Shown one piece after another: positions 51,265 through 59,521 of a DNA stretch of 64,000 bases. The stretch is from Planctomycetota bacterium (GTDB lineage Bacteria > Planctomycetota > Phycisphaerae > UBA1845 > PWPN01). The notes below the pieces were generated by a model. That model searched no databases and was not told where the DNA came from. It worked only from the letters and a program-made list of their open reading frames with translations. Location of the stretch: contig JAKPHF010000077.1 of assembly GCA_029550525.1 (NCBI GenBank), forward strand, positions 124,001 through 188,000, given 5' to 3'. The position numbers and the translations under genes were made by a program. Position 1 is the stretch's first letter. Each line of letters starts with the position of its first letter.

Positions 51265-52797
51265 TCAGCGGGTGGTGAACGAGTAGAGACGCCCCGGCGG
51301 TTGAACGGTGAAACGCAGGCGCGGCGTCTTGCCGGCGGCGAGCGAGCCTGCCGACCGGCCATTGAACTTCACGACGTGTTCGAGCGAATCGCCCTGAATC
51401 TCGGCCTTGCCGACCACGTCGCCGGCGGAATCGAGCAACTCGACGGTGACCGGCCCGACGGCGTTAACCAGCAGATCGTCGCCTTTCAGCTCGAGCGGGC
51501 AAGTGGTGACACTACCCTCGTCGATTGAGACGAACCCGTCCGGCCGCAGACGCGCCCGGAAGATGCCGCCCCCCATCAGCCGCTCGCCGCGCGGGTGATT
51601 CTTGCCCCACGATGAAGCGCTGTAGTAGAAGATCAATTCGTTGCCGATTCGCAGCGGAGGCGTGCTGAAATCGCTGATGTAACCGCCGTCGTTTCGGCCG
51701 CCGTTGCCGCCTTCCGGGCCGTTGGGGATAAACACTTCGGGCACGCCGCTGTCGTTCAAGTAGGGTACTTTGCTCCAGTTCAACGCGTCGCGGCTGACCA
51801 CCAGCTTCAGGAACGCACAACCGGCCGACGAATGGGGATAGTTGCCGCGCGGGTGGAAGATCTTGAGCGTTCCCAGCCACAACGGACCGTAACGCCAGGC
51901 CGTGCTCGCGTAGTACTCGTCGAACTCGGTATCGCCGTTACGGTAGTCATTGGGCGGCAGCAGAGCGATCCGCTCGATCCGATCGGTGTCCACCGGCTCG
52001 TCGAGCCGATCGAGCCACAGATACGCACGGCTGCGGTGATTGTTGCCCGCCTTGTAGCCGTCGTGATTGAAGAACTTGAAGATACCCAGGTACTTGCCGG
52101 TCTGTTCGTCGTAGGAGAAGAGCGTCACGTCGCCGGGGCCGCGGACGATCTTGCCGTCCTGGTGGATCTCGCGGCAGCTCGTGTCGCCGGGGCCGGCGAA
52201 TCCATTGACCACCTGGCGGCCGCGCTCCCAGGTCTTGCCGTCTCGGGACTGGACATAGAAGATGCCTTCCAGATCGTTGCCCCAGTTGGCGAACCAGGCC
52301 CAGCCCTTGTAGGGGTACTGGTCATCCGCCCGGTCGTACATGCACGAGAACAAGTCGATCTCGCGATTACCGGCAGCGTTGATGGCCTTATCGCGTGGCA
52401 CATCGCCGAGATCGGTGTCGAGGTGGACCGGATCGAGCTCGCCCCAGTTCATGCCGTCCGACGACAGTACCCGATACATCTGCCGTGACGGGAATTCCTG
52501 GACGAACATCACGTACTGCTTGAGCCGGGTGTCAAACACAATGCTGCCGTACGCGAGGAGACTGGTGTTGGGCGGCGAAGCGATGATCGGCTCCTGGCCG
52601 CCGTGGTCCTTGATGGGCTGGTGGAGCGTGCGGATCGGTCCCTGTTCCGATTCGATGATCGCGTTGTCGATGAATAACTGCGGCACACCCGGCTGCACGA
52701 CAATCGGTTTGTCTGTCGCTGCGCGCGATGACGTCGTCGAGAGGGCCGCCATCACGATCGCGATCGCCCCAATTTTCGAGATGCGTGCTCGCGTCAT
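51265..52797 (-). CDS. Secreted beta-propeller glycosidase-like protein (GH43/GH32-like)
   Basis: Signal peptide MTRARISKIGAIAIVMAALSTTSSRA; QPGVPQLFIDNAIIESEQGPIRTLHQP; SRDGKTWERGRQVV; FIFYYSAS-type blade patterns. Confidence 0.68.
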   Translation of the reverse strand: MTRARISKIGAIAIVMAALSTTSSRAATDKPIVVQPGVPQLFIDNAIIESEQGPIRTLHQPIKDHGGQEPIIASPPNTSLLAYGSIVFDTRLKQYVMFVQEFPSRQMYRVLSSDGMNWGELDPVHLDTDLGDVPRDKAINAAGNREIDLFSCMYDRADDQYPYKGWAWFANWGNDLEGIFYVQSRDGKTWERGRQVVNGFAGPGDTSCREIHQDGKIVRGPGDVTLFSYDEQTGKYLGIFKFFNHDGYKAGNNHRSRAYLWLDRLDEPVDTDRIERIALLPPNDYRNGDTEFDEYYASTAWRYGPLWLGTLKIFHPRGNYPHSSAGCAFLKLVVSRDALNWSKVPYLNDSGVPEVFIPNGPEGGNGGRNDGGYISDFSTPPLRIGNELIFYYSASSWGKNHPRGERLMGGGIFRARLRPDGFVSIDEGSVTTCPLELKGDDLLVNAVGPVTVELLDSAGDVVGKAEIQGDSLEHVVKFNGRSAGSLAAGKTPRLRFTVQPPGRLYSFTTR

Positions 52798-52828
52798 GCC
52801 AATCTCCGGAATGGACGGGATTCGGGAA

Positions 52829-52846
52829 TCGGAACAATATTTCCGA
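52829..52846. promoter_or_regulatory. Operator-like inverted repeat in a divergent promoter region
   Basis: TCGGAA-CAATAT-TTCCGA; preceded by GATTC-GG-GAATC at 52819-52830. Confidence 0.4.
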
Positions 52847-52990
52847 GCGTCAGTTAGCGTTCGGATGCCCGCGTGCGAGCATTGACGCCAGTCGCCGCAT
52901 AGTCTACAAAGTTGGGAATTATGCGTCAACAAAGCGGTCCGATTCCGGACGAGGGCGCGAGGCAATGCGTGCAATCGCAAGGAGAACGAC

Positions 52991-54778
52991 ATGGTGTGCA
53001 GCACTGGGCGTGTGATAGGTTTTGTAGCCCTCTCGGCAATTGCCGCGGAGTGCACGATCGCCTTGGCCTCGCCGCCGCCGGCACCGGCAGCCGAAGATTG
53101 GCGCAATCTCCGTAACGGCATCGTCCTGCCGGATGAGGGCTACTGCGACCAGCCCTACGTCGTTATCACGCACGACGGTAACTGGCTGTGCACCATGACC
53201 ACCGGCAAAGGCATCGAAGGGCAGCGCGGCCAACACGTGGTCGCCACCATCAGCACGGACCGGGGCAAGACCTGGTCGCCGCTGATCGACATCGAACCCG
53301 CCGATGGCCCCGAAGCGTCGTGGGCCATGCCTCTGCTCACGCCCAGCGGCCGCGTTTATGTCTTCTATGACTACAACGGCGATCGCATAAACACGCTGGG
53401 CGATCGCAAGGACATCCGCGCCGACATGCTCGGCTGGTACGTGTACAAGTACTCCGACGACCACGGTCGAACCTGGTCCAAGGAGCGTTATCGTCTGCCC
53501 GTGCGCATGACGCCCTGTGATTACGAGAACGACTTTCAGGGCAAGGTGCAGATGCTCTGGGGCATCGGCAAGCCGGTGATTGCGGGCGATTCGGTGATCT
53601 TCGGCTTCAGCAAGATCTGCAAGTACCTCATCGAACGTTCGGAGGGCTGGTTCTTTCGCTCGGACAACATCTTGACCGAGTCGGATCCGGCCAAAATCGA
53701 GTGGCAAATGCTGCCGGAGGGCGACATCGGCTTGCGGTCGCCGACAGGCGGCCCCATCGCTGAGGAGCAGAACCTGGTCGTGCTGAGCGACGGCACGTTG
53801 TACACCATGTACCGCACGGTCGAAGGCCATCCCTGCCACGCCTACAGCTTCGACGGCGGCCGGACGTGGACGCCGCCCGAGTTTGCGACGTACACGCCGG
53901 GCGGACAACGCATCAAGCATCCGCGAGCCTGCCCGCGTCTGTGGAAGACGCAAAACGGCAAGTATCTCTTCTGGTTCCACAATAACGGTGGCAAAGATTA
54001 CGAACGTCGCAACCCGGCCTGGATCAGCGGCGGCATCGAACGCGACGGTCGCATCCACTGGTCGCAGCCCGAGATCCTGCTGTACGACCCTGAGCCGACG
54101 GTTCGCACGAGCTATCCGGACCTGATCGAGGACCAGGGTCGCTACTGGGTGACCGAAACGCAGAAGGAAGTCGCCCGGATTCACGAGATCGACGCTTCGC
54201 TGCTGGAGGGGATGTGGAATCAGGGCACGGTCAAGACGTTGACTCAGCAGGGATTGGCCGTCAGTGCCACGAGCGAACAGATCGCCTCCGGCAAGCTGGC
54301 GATGCCTAAGATTCCGCTGTTGCGCGGCGTGGCCGGCCTGACCGTCGAGTTGCGCTTCGCGTTGAATGACATTTCCGCGGGCCAGGTTCTGCTGGATTCG
54401 CGCGATGCGACAGGCAAGGGCTTCGTGGTGAAGACCGCCGATGCGGCTGCACTGCGCATCGAATTGAGCGACGGTAGCACGACCGCGTTCTGGGACAGCG
54501 ATCCCGGCACGATTCAAACCGGCCGAACGCATCATGTCGCGATCATTGTCGATGCCGGTCCGCGAATCATCAGCTACGTGATCGACGGCAAGCTCTGCGA
54601 CGGCGGCGATGCACGGCCCTACGGCTGGGGCCGCTTCAGTCCGCACCTGCTGGACATCAACGGCGACAAGGAGGTTCGCGTCGGCCCGACCCTGAAGCAG
54701 GCCGCCAAGGCCATCCGGATCTACACCCGCGCGCTCCGCACGTCGGAGGCGATCGCCAATTATCTTTCGGGGGAGTGA
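52991..54778 (+). CDS. Secreted sialidase/BNR-repeat protein with C-terminal LamG/concanavalin-like domain
   Basis: Signal peptide; STDRGKTWSPL, SDDHGRTWSKERY, SFDGGRTWTPPEF Asp-box motifs; C-terminal LamG-like GLTVELRFALNDISAGQVLLDSRDATGKGFVVK. Confidence 0.82.
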   Translation: MVCSTGRVIGFVALSAIAAECTIALASPPPAPAAEDWRNLRNGIVLPDEGYCDQPYVVITHDGNWLCTMTTGKGIEGQRGQHVVATISTDRGKTWSPLIDIEPADGPEASWAMPLLTPSGRVYVFYDYNGDRINTLGDRKDIRADMLGWYVYKYSDDHGRTWSKERYRLPVRMTPCDYENDFQGKVQMLWGIGKPVIAGDSVIFGFSKICKYLIERSEGWFFRSDNILTESDPAKIEWQMLPEGDIGLRSPTGGPIAEEQNLVVLSDGTLYTMYRTVEGHPCHAYSFDGGRTWTPPEFATYTPGGQRIKHPRACPRLWKTQNGKYLFWFHNNGGKDYERRNPAWISGGIERDGRIHWSQPEILLYDPEPTVRTSYPDLIEDQGRYWVTETQKEVARIHEIDASLLEGMWNQGTVKTLTQQGLAVSATSEQIASGKLAMPKIPLLRGVAGLTVELRFALNDISAGQVLLDSRDATGKGFVVKTADAAALRIELSDGSTTAFWDSDPGTIQTGRTHHVAIIVDAGPRIISYVIDGKLCDGGDARPYGWGRFSPHLLDINGDKEVRVGPTLKQAAKAIRIYTRALRTSEAIANYLSGE

Positions 54779-54780
54779 GA

Positions 54781-54946
54781 GAAGCTGTGAGCTATGAGCT
54801 GTGAGCCGGAGAATGCACTGGGGGCGGATCCGTGCCGACTTCGGGTTTCGCGAGAGAGGAGCGGATTGACGGTGGAATGAGACGGCGGGGTCAAGCCCCG
54901 CCGCTCGCTGGCTCATAGCTCAAAGCCCATAGCTCATAGCTTCTGT
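54781..54946. repeat. Inverted pair of GAGCTRT heptad arrays enclosing a GC palindrome (families C and D)
   Basis: gctgtga gctatga gctgtga gcc ... ctcatag ctcaaag cccatag ctcatag ctt, with gacggcggggtcaagccccgccgctcgctgg inside. Confidence 0.92.
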
Positions 54947-54949
54947 AGT

Positions 54950-55945
54950 TCACGCGTGCAGTTCGACGATATCTCGGTCGTGCAACACGTGCGAGGTGTG
55001 CACCTGCTGGCCCGAGTGGCTCGAACTGCCCCAGACTCGCGCGAACTTGAGATTCTCGGCGAGGTCTTTGTGGATCATCCGCGCCAGCTCGCCCACCGTG
55101 CTGTTAGTGGGCAGCACGAACGGTTTTTCCTTGTCTGCCGGCTTGCCCGGTTCCTTGGCGTAGATCCGCACGACGTCCAGCATGATGAAGAGCCGATGCA
55201 TCATCTCGGCCAGCCCCTCGCCCGTCGCCGCCGAAACAGCCAACATCTCCGGATATTTGGGACCCAGTTCCTGAAGTACGGCAAACGTGTCCATGGCACC
55301 GGGCAGGTCGCACTTGTTGCACACGATCAGCCCTTTCGGGCCGACTCGCATGTAGTCGCCTTCGTCCTCCTCATCCGGCGGATCGAACGTGATCTCGTGC
55401 CGGGCCAGGGCGGCGATGAGCGCTTCGAGATCCTCCAGCACGCTCGGCAAGCCGAGATCCGCCACCAACAGCACGATGTGCGTGTGCCGGATCGCGTTGA
55501 TCAGCGCGGGCAGGAGACTTTCGGGAGCGACGGGCGGCAGGTCCACCAGCTCGATGGGCACATCCTCGTGGTAGGCCATGCCCGGCGTGGGCAGGGCGGT
55601 GCCGTACGGAAAGTCCGTGATCTTGACCGGGGCCTTGGTGAGCCGTCCGACGATGGACGACTTGCCGCAGTTGGGCAAGCCCAGCAGCAGGGCTTGCCCG
55701 GCCCCTTGGGGAGGCAGGCTGTACGGATCCACGCCCGCGCCGCTCTTTTTGGCGGCTCGCTGCTGGCCGGCTTCCTTGAGCTCCTTGATCTTGCGCTTGA
55801 GGTCGGCCTGCTTCTTCTCGCTGGCCTTGTGCTTGGGGATGGTCCGCAGCATCTCCTCCAGCGCGGCCAGCTTCTCCGCCGGCGTGCGGGCCTGGCGATA
55901 CTTGCGGTCCGCCTCGAAGTATTCCGGGGTGAGGTTTAGCGCCAT
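54950..55945 (-). CDS. DRG/Obg-family GTPase with C-terminal TGS domain
   Basis: G1 LLGLPNCGKSSIVGRLTKA, DFPYGTALPTPGM, NKCDLPG, SAATGEGLAEM; TGS-like IHKDLAENLKFARVWGSSSHSGQQVHTSHVLHDRDIVELH. Confidence 0.88.
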   Translation of the reverse strand: MALNLTPEYFEADRKYRQARTPAEKLAALEEMLRTIPKHKASEKKQADLKRKIKELKEAGQQRAAKKSGAGVDPYSLPPQGAGQALLLGLPNCGKSSIVGRLTKAPVKITDFPYGTALPTPGMAYHEDVPIELVDLPPVAPESLLPALINAIRHTHIVLLVADLGLPSVLEDLEALIAALARHEITFDPPDEEDEGDYMRVGPKGLIVCNKCDLPGAMDTFAVLQELGPKYPEMLAVSAATGEGLAEMMHRLFIMLDVVRIYAKEPGKPADKEKPFVLPTNSTVGELARMIHKDLAENLKFARVWGSSSHSGQQVHTSHVLHDRDIVELHA

Positions 55946-56042
55946 GGCGACGGATTATACCACGGGCGGGGAGAGAAAAAGATGATGCGGCGACGGGGCG
56001 ACACAGTGACGCGGCGAGAGGATGAAGATGAAGAGACGCCGG

Positions 56043-56288
56043 TTATCGTATGGCCCAGACGCCGGGGCGCGGGGCGTGACGGCGGAGGGATCGTTGGAGC
56101 TGCAGGAGGCGGATCTTGGCGAGCAAGGCGGTGGCCGCTCCGGTGAGCGTCAGTGCCGTCAACATGCTTGTGACCGCCACGCCGTCGGAGCTGGCCGACA
56201 GCGCTGCCGTGACCAACATCACGACCAGACCCACGTGGAACAGCATTCGAAAGCGGGTCACTCGCTCCTGCATGGGGCCGTCCTCCAC
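56043..56288 (-). CDS. Small two-helix membrane protein
   Basis: FRMLFHVGLVVMLVTAALSA and VTSMLTALTLTGAATALLAKI hydrophobic segments; start could be ATG 56273. Confidence 0.4.
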   Translation of the reverse strand: MEDGPMQERVTRFRMLFHVGLVVMLVTAALSASSDGVAVTSMLTALTLTGAATALLAKIRLLQLQRSLRRHAPRPGVWAIR

Positions 56289-56423
56289 GGCGTACAGGCT
56301 TTCCTTCGGGATGTATCGACCCGATGACGGGAAAAACTTCAGAGTGCCACGGTTTTTATAGCGCCCGGCGGGACTGGGGGCGAGTCGGATTGAAAGAGGG
56401 ACGGGTTACGGTCGCATGATCCC

Positions 56424-56488
56424 GGACCGGGATCGGAGAAACGGGCGCGGCGAGGTCAAGGACCGGGATGGAAGAAATGGGCACGGCG
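56424..56488. repeat. Imperfect tandem repeat
   Basis: gaccgggatcggagaaacgggcgcggcg and gaccgggatggaagaaatgggcacggcg, 37 bp apart start to start. Confidence 0.85.
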
Positions 56489-56550
56489 CAAAGAGACGGC
56501 GGGGACAAGCCCCGCCGCTCGCTTGGTCTTCTCAATTGGGGGCGAATGCC

Positions 56551-57777
56551 CTAGTTGGCTTTGCCGCGGTTGAAGAGGATATAGGCGCCGGTCTTGCCCG
56601 CCACCGCGATGTCCAGTCGGCCGTCGCCGTCGAGGTCGGCGGTGCGGATCTGCATGCCCGTGCCCACGCCGTCATCGAAGCTGATGGTGTCGCGGGTGAA
56701 CGTGCGGGATGCCGGATCCCAGATGAAGCGGAACAGGCACATCGGTTCGGCTGAGCCGGGGTCGCCGTCGCCGTGGCCGCGCCATCGCTTGCCGGTGATC
56801 ATCTCGAACTTGCCGTCTCCGTCGAGGTCGGCCCAGGTCAGGCAGTGGCTTTGCGAGAAGCTGTTGTCGATCTCGTGTTTGATCCAGGTAGGCTCACCAT
56901 TTTCGGCCGGACCCTGCTCGAGCCAGATGATGCCGTAATCATGACCCTTGCCCATGATGATGTCGTTCTTGCCATCACCCGTAAGATCCAGGATCAGACC
57001 CGGCAGACTGGAGTGATCGAGGGAAATCGGCATCGAGTGGAACTTCCAGGGCGTTCGGAACGGCCGCCGGGCCGGCTGCTCGAACCAGCCCTTGGGCACG
57101 AGGATGTCGGGCTTCTTGTCGCCGTTGATGTCGCCGACGGCAATGCCGTGACCCGTGCCGGGCCCGCCGAGATGAACGACCGTGAACCTGGGCTCCTTGC
57201 CGGGCCGCATGCGGATGACGGTCATTGGCTTGTCGCGATCCCAACTGTTGACGATGATCTCCGGCGCTCCGCGGCCGTCGAGGTCCAGCAGGAGCGTGCC
57301 TTCACAGCAATTCTGGCCTTCGGCAATCAGGTGCTGCTTCCAGAGCACCCCTTTCTCAAGGCCTTCCTTGCCGGGGTTCTCGTACCAATAGATCTTGTCC
57401 GAGAACCACGACCCGCTGATGATGTCGGTCCAACCATCACCGTTCACGTCGAAGGCGTGCTCGCCGTTGCTGTCGGCGAATTCCTTGTTGAGTACCTGGT
57501 CCATCTTGCGGACCGGCCGGGGCTTGAAGTCGGGTGCTGCATACCATTCCGGCCCGGCGGTGATGTCGAGTTTGCCGTCGTTGTTCACGTCGAACACGGC
57601 AATGCCTTCGTTGAGGTGGTCGCTGAGCTGGTGCTTCTCCCACTTGATTGAGGGCGGGGCCGGTACTTCTTTGGGCGGAGCCGTTGATTTGCGAGGCATG
57701 TTCGGCGCCATCTGCGCGGCGTAGCACAACCCGGGTGCGACCAGCAGCCAGGTCCATCGGAAGGTCTTGATACTCAT
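56551..57777 (-). CDS. Secreted FG-GAP/VCBS repeat protein
   Basis: IAVFDVNNDGKLDITAGPEWY, FDVNGDGWTDIISGSWF, GDINGDKKPDILVPKGW, LDLTGDGKNDIIMGKG, ADLDGDGRLDIAVAGKTG. Confidence 0.92.
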   Translation of the reverse strand: MSIKTFRWTWLLVAPGLCYAAQMAPNMPRKSTAPPKEVPAPPSIKWEKHQLSDHLNEGIAVFDVNNDGKLDITAGPEWYAAPDFKPRPVRKMDQVLNKEFADSNGEHAFDVNGDGWTDIISGSWFSDKIYWYENPGKEGLEKGVLWKQHLIAEGQNCCEGTLLLDLDGRGAPEIIVNSWDRDKPMTVIRMRPGKEPRFTVVHLGGPGTGHGIAVGDINGDKKPDILVPKGWFEQPARRPFRTPWKFHSMPISLDHSSLPGLILDLTGDGKNDIIMGKGHDYGIIWLEQGPAENGEPTWIKHEIDNSFSQSHCLTWADLDGDGKFEMITGKRWRGHGDGDPGSAEPMCLFRFIWDPASRTFTRDTISFDDGVGTGMQIRTADLDGDGRLDIAVAGKTGAYILFNRGKAN

Positions 57778-57899
57778 GTTGCAGCTCCGTCAGCAAAAAA
57801 CGAGGCGAGTCGCGAAGACCGCGCCCGACCCCGGAAGGCCGGCCGACGATCGGCCGGGCGGCTTCATGTTGGCTCTGCGGGCGGCGGGCGTCAAGCAGT

Positions 57900-57935
57900 G
57901 AGGCCGGCTCGCCCGTGAGAGCGCGAGCCGGCCTC
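57900..57935 (-). terminator. Hairpin downstream of the TSP3 remnant
   Basis: GAGGCCGGCTCG ... CGAGCCGGCCTC perfect 12-bp arms; no clear U-tract. Confidence 0.5.
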
Positions 57936-57964
57936 GTCAGGTAGGAGCAACGGTCCGGGTGCAG

Positions 57965-58335
57965 TTACCGGCGTCGCCGCAGTGGTACGAGGGTCAGGCA
58001 GAGCAGCAGGCCGGCCAGCGTTTCGGCGAGACCGGCGCCGCAGAATCCCAGCAGAGGCCGATCATCCCCATTCGGGGGCGTTTCATGTCCCGCCGGATCG
58101 GCCGGATCGTCCGGATCCTCCGGCGTGTCGTCGCCGGAGTCATCCGGATTCTGGATCGCGCAGCCGTCGGCATCGACCGACGCGCCTGAGCTGGTTCCCG
58201 GGCACAGGTCGCGGTCATCAGGCACGCCGTCGCCATCTGCGTCGAGCGACGGGGCGGGGCAACCGTCGGTGGTCACAGCGGTTCCGACCGGCGTCCCCGG
58301 ACACGCATCATCGCCATCCGGGAGGCCGTCGTGCC
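57965..58335 (-). pseudogene. 5'-truncated TSP3-repeat surface protein with C-terminal sorting-like tail
   Basis: DGLPDGDDACPGTPVGTAVTTDGCPAPSLDADGDGVPDDRDLCPGTS...GFCGAGLAETLAGLLLCLTLVPLRRRR; no signal peptide or N-terminal domain before the divergent ferredoxin gene. Confidence 0.55.
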
Positions 58336-58444
58336 GGCGGTTCGCGATTTTTCTGCGAACTTGACGGTCGTCAATGCCTGGCCTGCTCGACGGCGGCATA
58401 ATGCTCGCATACAAAGCCGGGTAGCCCGGCAAGGAGAGTTCCCG

Positions 58445-59302
58445 ATGATTCGCGACATCGTGCTGATCGACGAAGAGAAATGCGACGGTTGCGGCTTGTG
58501 CGTCCCGGCGTGCGAGGAGGGCGCCATCCGGATCGTCGATGGCAAGGCTCGGCTGGTGGCGGACCGGCTGTGCGACGGCCTGGGGGCCTGCCTGGGCCAT
58601 TGCCCGAAAGGCGCGATTCGCATCGAAAAGCGGGAAGCCGACGATTTTGACGAGCACGCGGTGAAGGCTCACCTGGCCGGGCGCGACGAGTGGAACCCAT
58701 CCGTTTCCGGACCGGATGCTTTCCCAGGGAGGAGCTTGTCGTCTCCGGAGGCACCGGCTGTGCGCGGTTGCGAGCATCAAAACGTTTCGGCCACTCCCGC
58801 CCACGCGCATGGGGGCGGATGTCCTTCGCAGCGATTTGCGCGTCTGGGCGCGCGTGCGTCGGCTGCTCGCATGAATGAGGCCGGCTCGATCGCATCCGGT
58901 GGGCTTTCGGAATTGGCGCAGTGGCCGGTTCAACTGAGACTGCTGCCGCCGCGTGCTCCGGTGTTCCAGGACGCGGATCTTCTGTTGGCCGCCGACTGTG
59001 TGCCGTTCGCGCTGCCGGACTTCCACGCGCAGTTGTTGCGGGGCCGTGCTCTGGCCATCGCCTGTCCCAAGCTCGACGACACGAGCACGTACCTGGCCAA
59101 ACTCACCGAGATCATCGCCGCCAACCGGATTCGCAGCATCACGGTCGTGCACATGGAGGTACCGTGCTGCACGGGCATTCTGATGCTGGCGTTACAGGCG
59201 CGGGCCAACAGCGGCGTGGACGTGCCCATCGAAGACGTGGTCGTGAGCGTGCGCGGCGAGATTATTCGGCGGCGGCAGATCCCGGCCGAAGCCGCCGTCT
59301 GA
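58445..59302 (+). CDS. 2[4Fe-4S] ferredoxin-type protein
   Basis: EEKCDGCGLCVPACEEGAIRIVDGKARLVADRLCDGLGACLGHCPKGAIRI; aaggagag RBS. Confidence 0.88.
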   Translation: MIRDIVLIDEEKCDGCGLCVPACEEGAIRIVDGKARLVADRLCDGLGACLGHCPKGAIRIEKREADDFDEHAVKAHLAGRDEWNPSVSGPDAFPGRSLSSPEAPAVRGCEHQNVSATPAHAHGGGCPSQRFARLGARASAARMNEAGSIASGGLSELAQWPVQLRLLPPRAPVFQDADLLLAADCVPFALPDFHAQLLRGRALAIACPKLDDTSTYLAKLTEIIAANRIRSITVVHMEVPCCTGILMLALQARANSGVDVPIEDVVVSVRGEIIRRRQIPAEAAV

Positions 59303-59343
59303 TCGTGCCGGGGGAGGCGCGCATCACGCACGTGGAGTCAGAC

Positions 59344-59426
59344 TAACCACAGAGGACGCAGAGGGTCACAGAGGAGAAGGCCCGATGTGAGCCTCTCTGT
59401 GTTCCTCTGTGCCTCTCTGTGGTTCA
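59344..59426. repeat. Inverted CACAGAGG-type repeat, locus B3
   Basis: taaccacagaggacgcagagggtcacagaggag ... cctctctgtgttcctctgtgcctctctgtggtt. Confidence 0.93.
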
Positions 59427-59521
59427 TTTTTTCTGAAGCCACGGACCAATGGCAAATGCAGGCAGGATGCCTTGTACCACGCTCACTCCTGAGGCAAGCG
59501 AGACGCCCGCCCCCCGGGCAG

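Noticed and set aside
52919-54916. 665-aa minus-strand ORF
   Set aside because: Antisense of the sialidase-like gene, which has signal peptide and Asp boxes.
54956-55939. 327-aa plus-strand ORF
   Set aside because: Antisense of the GTPase gene.
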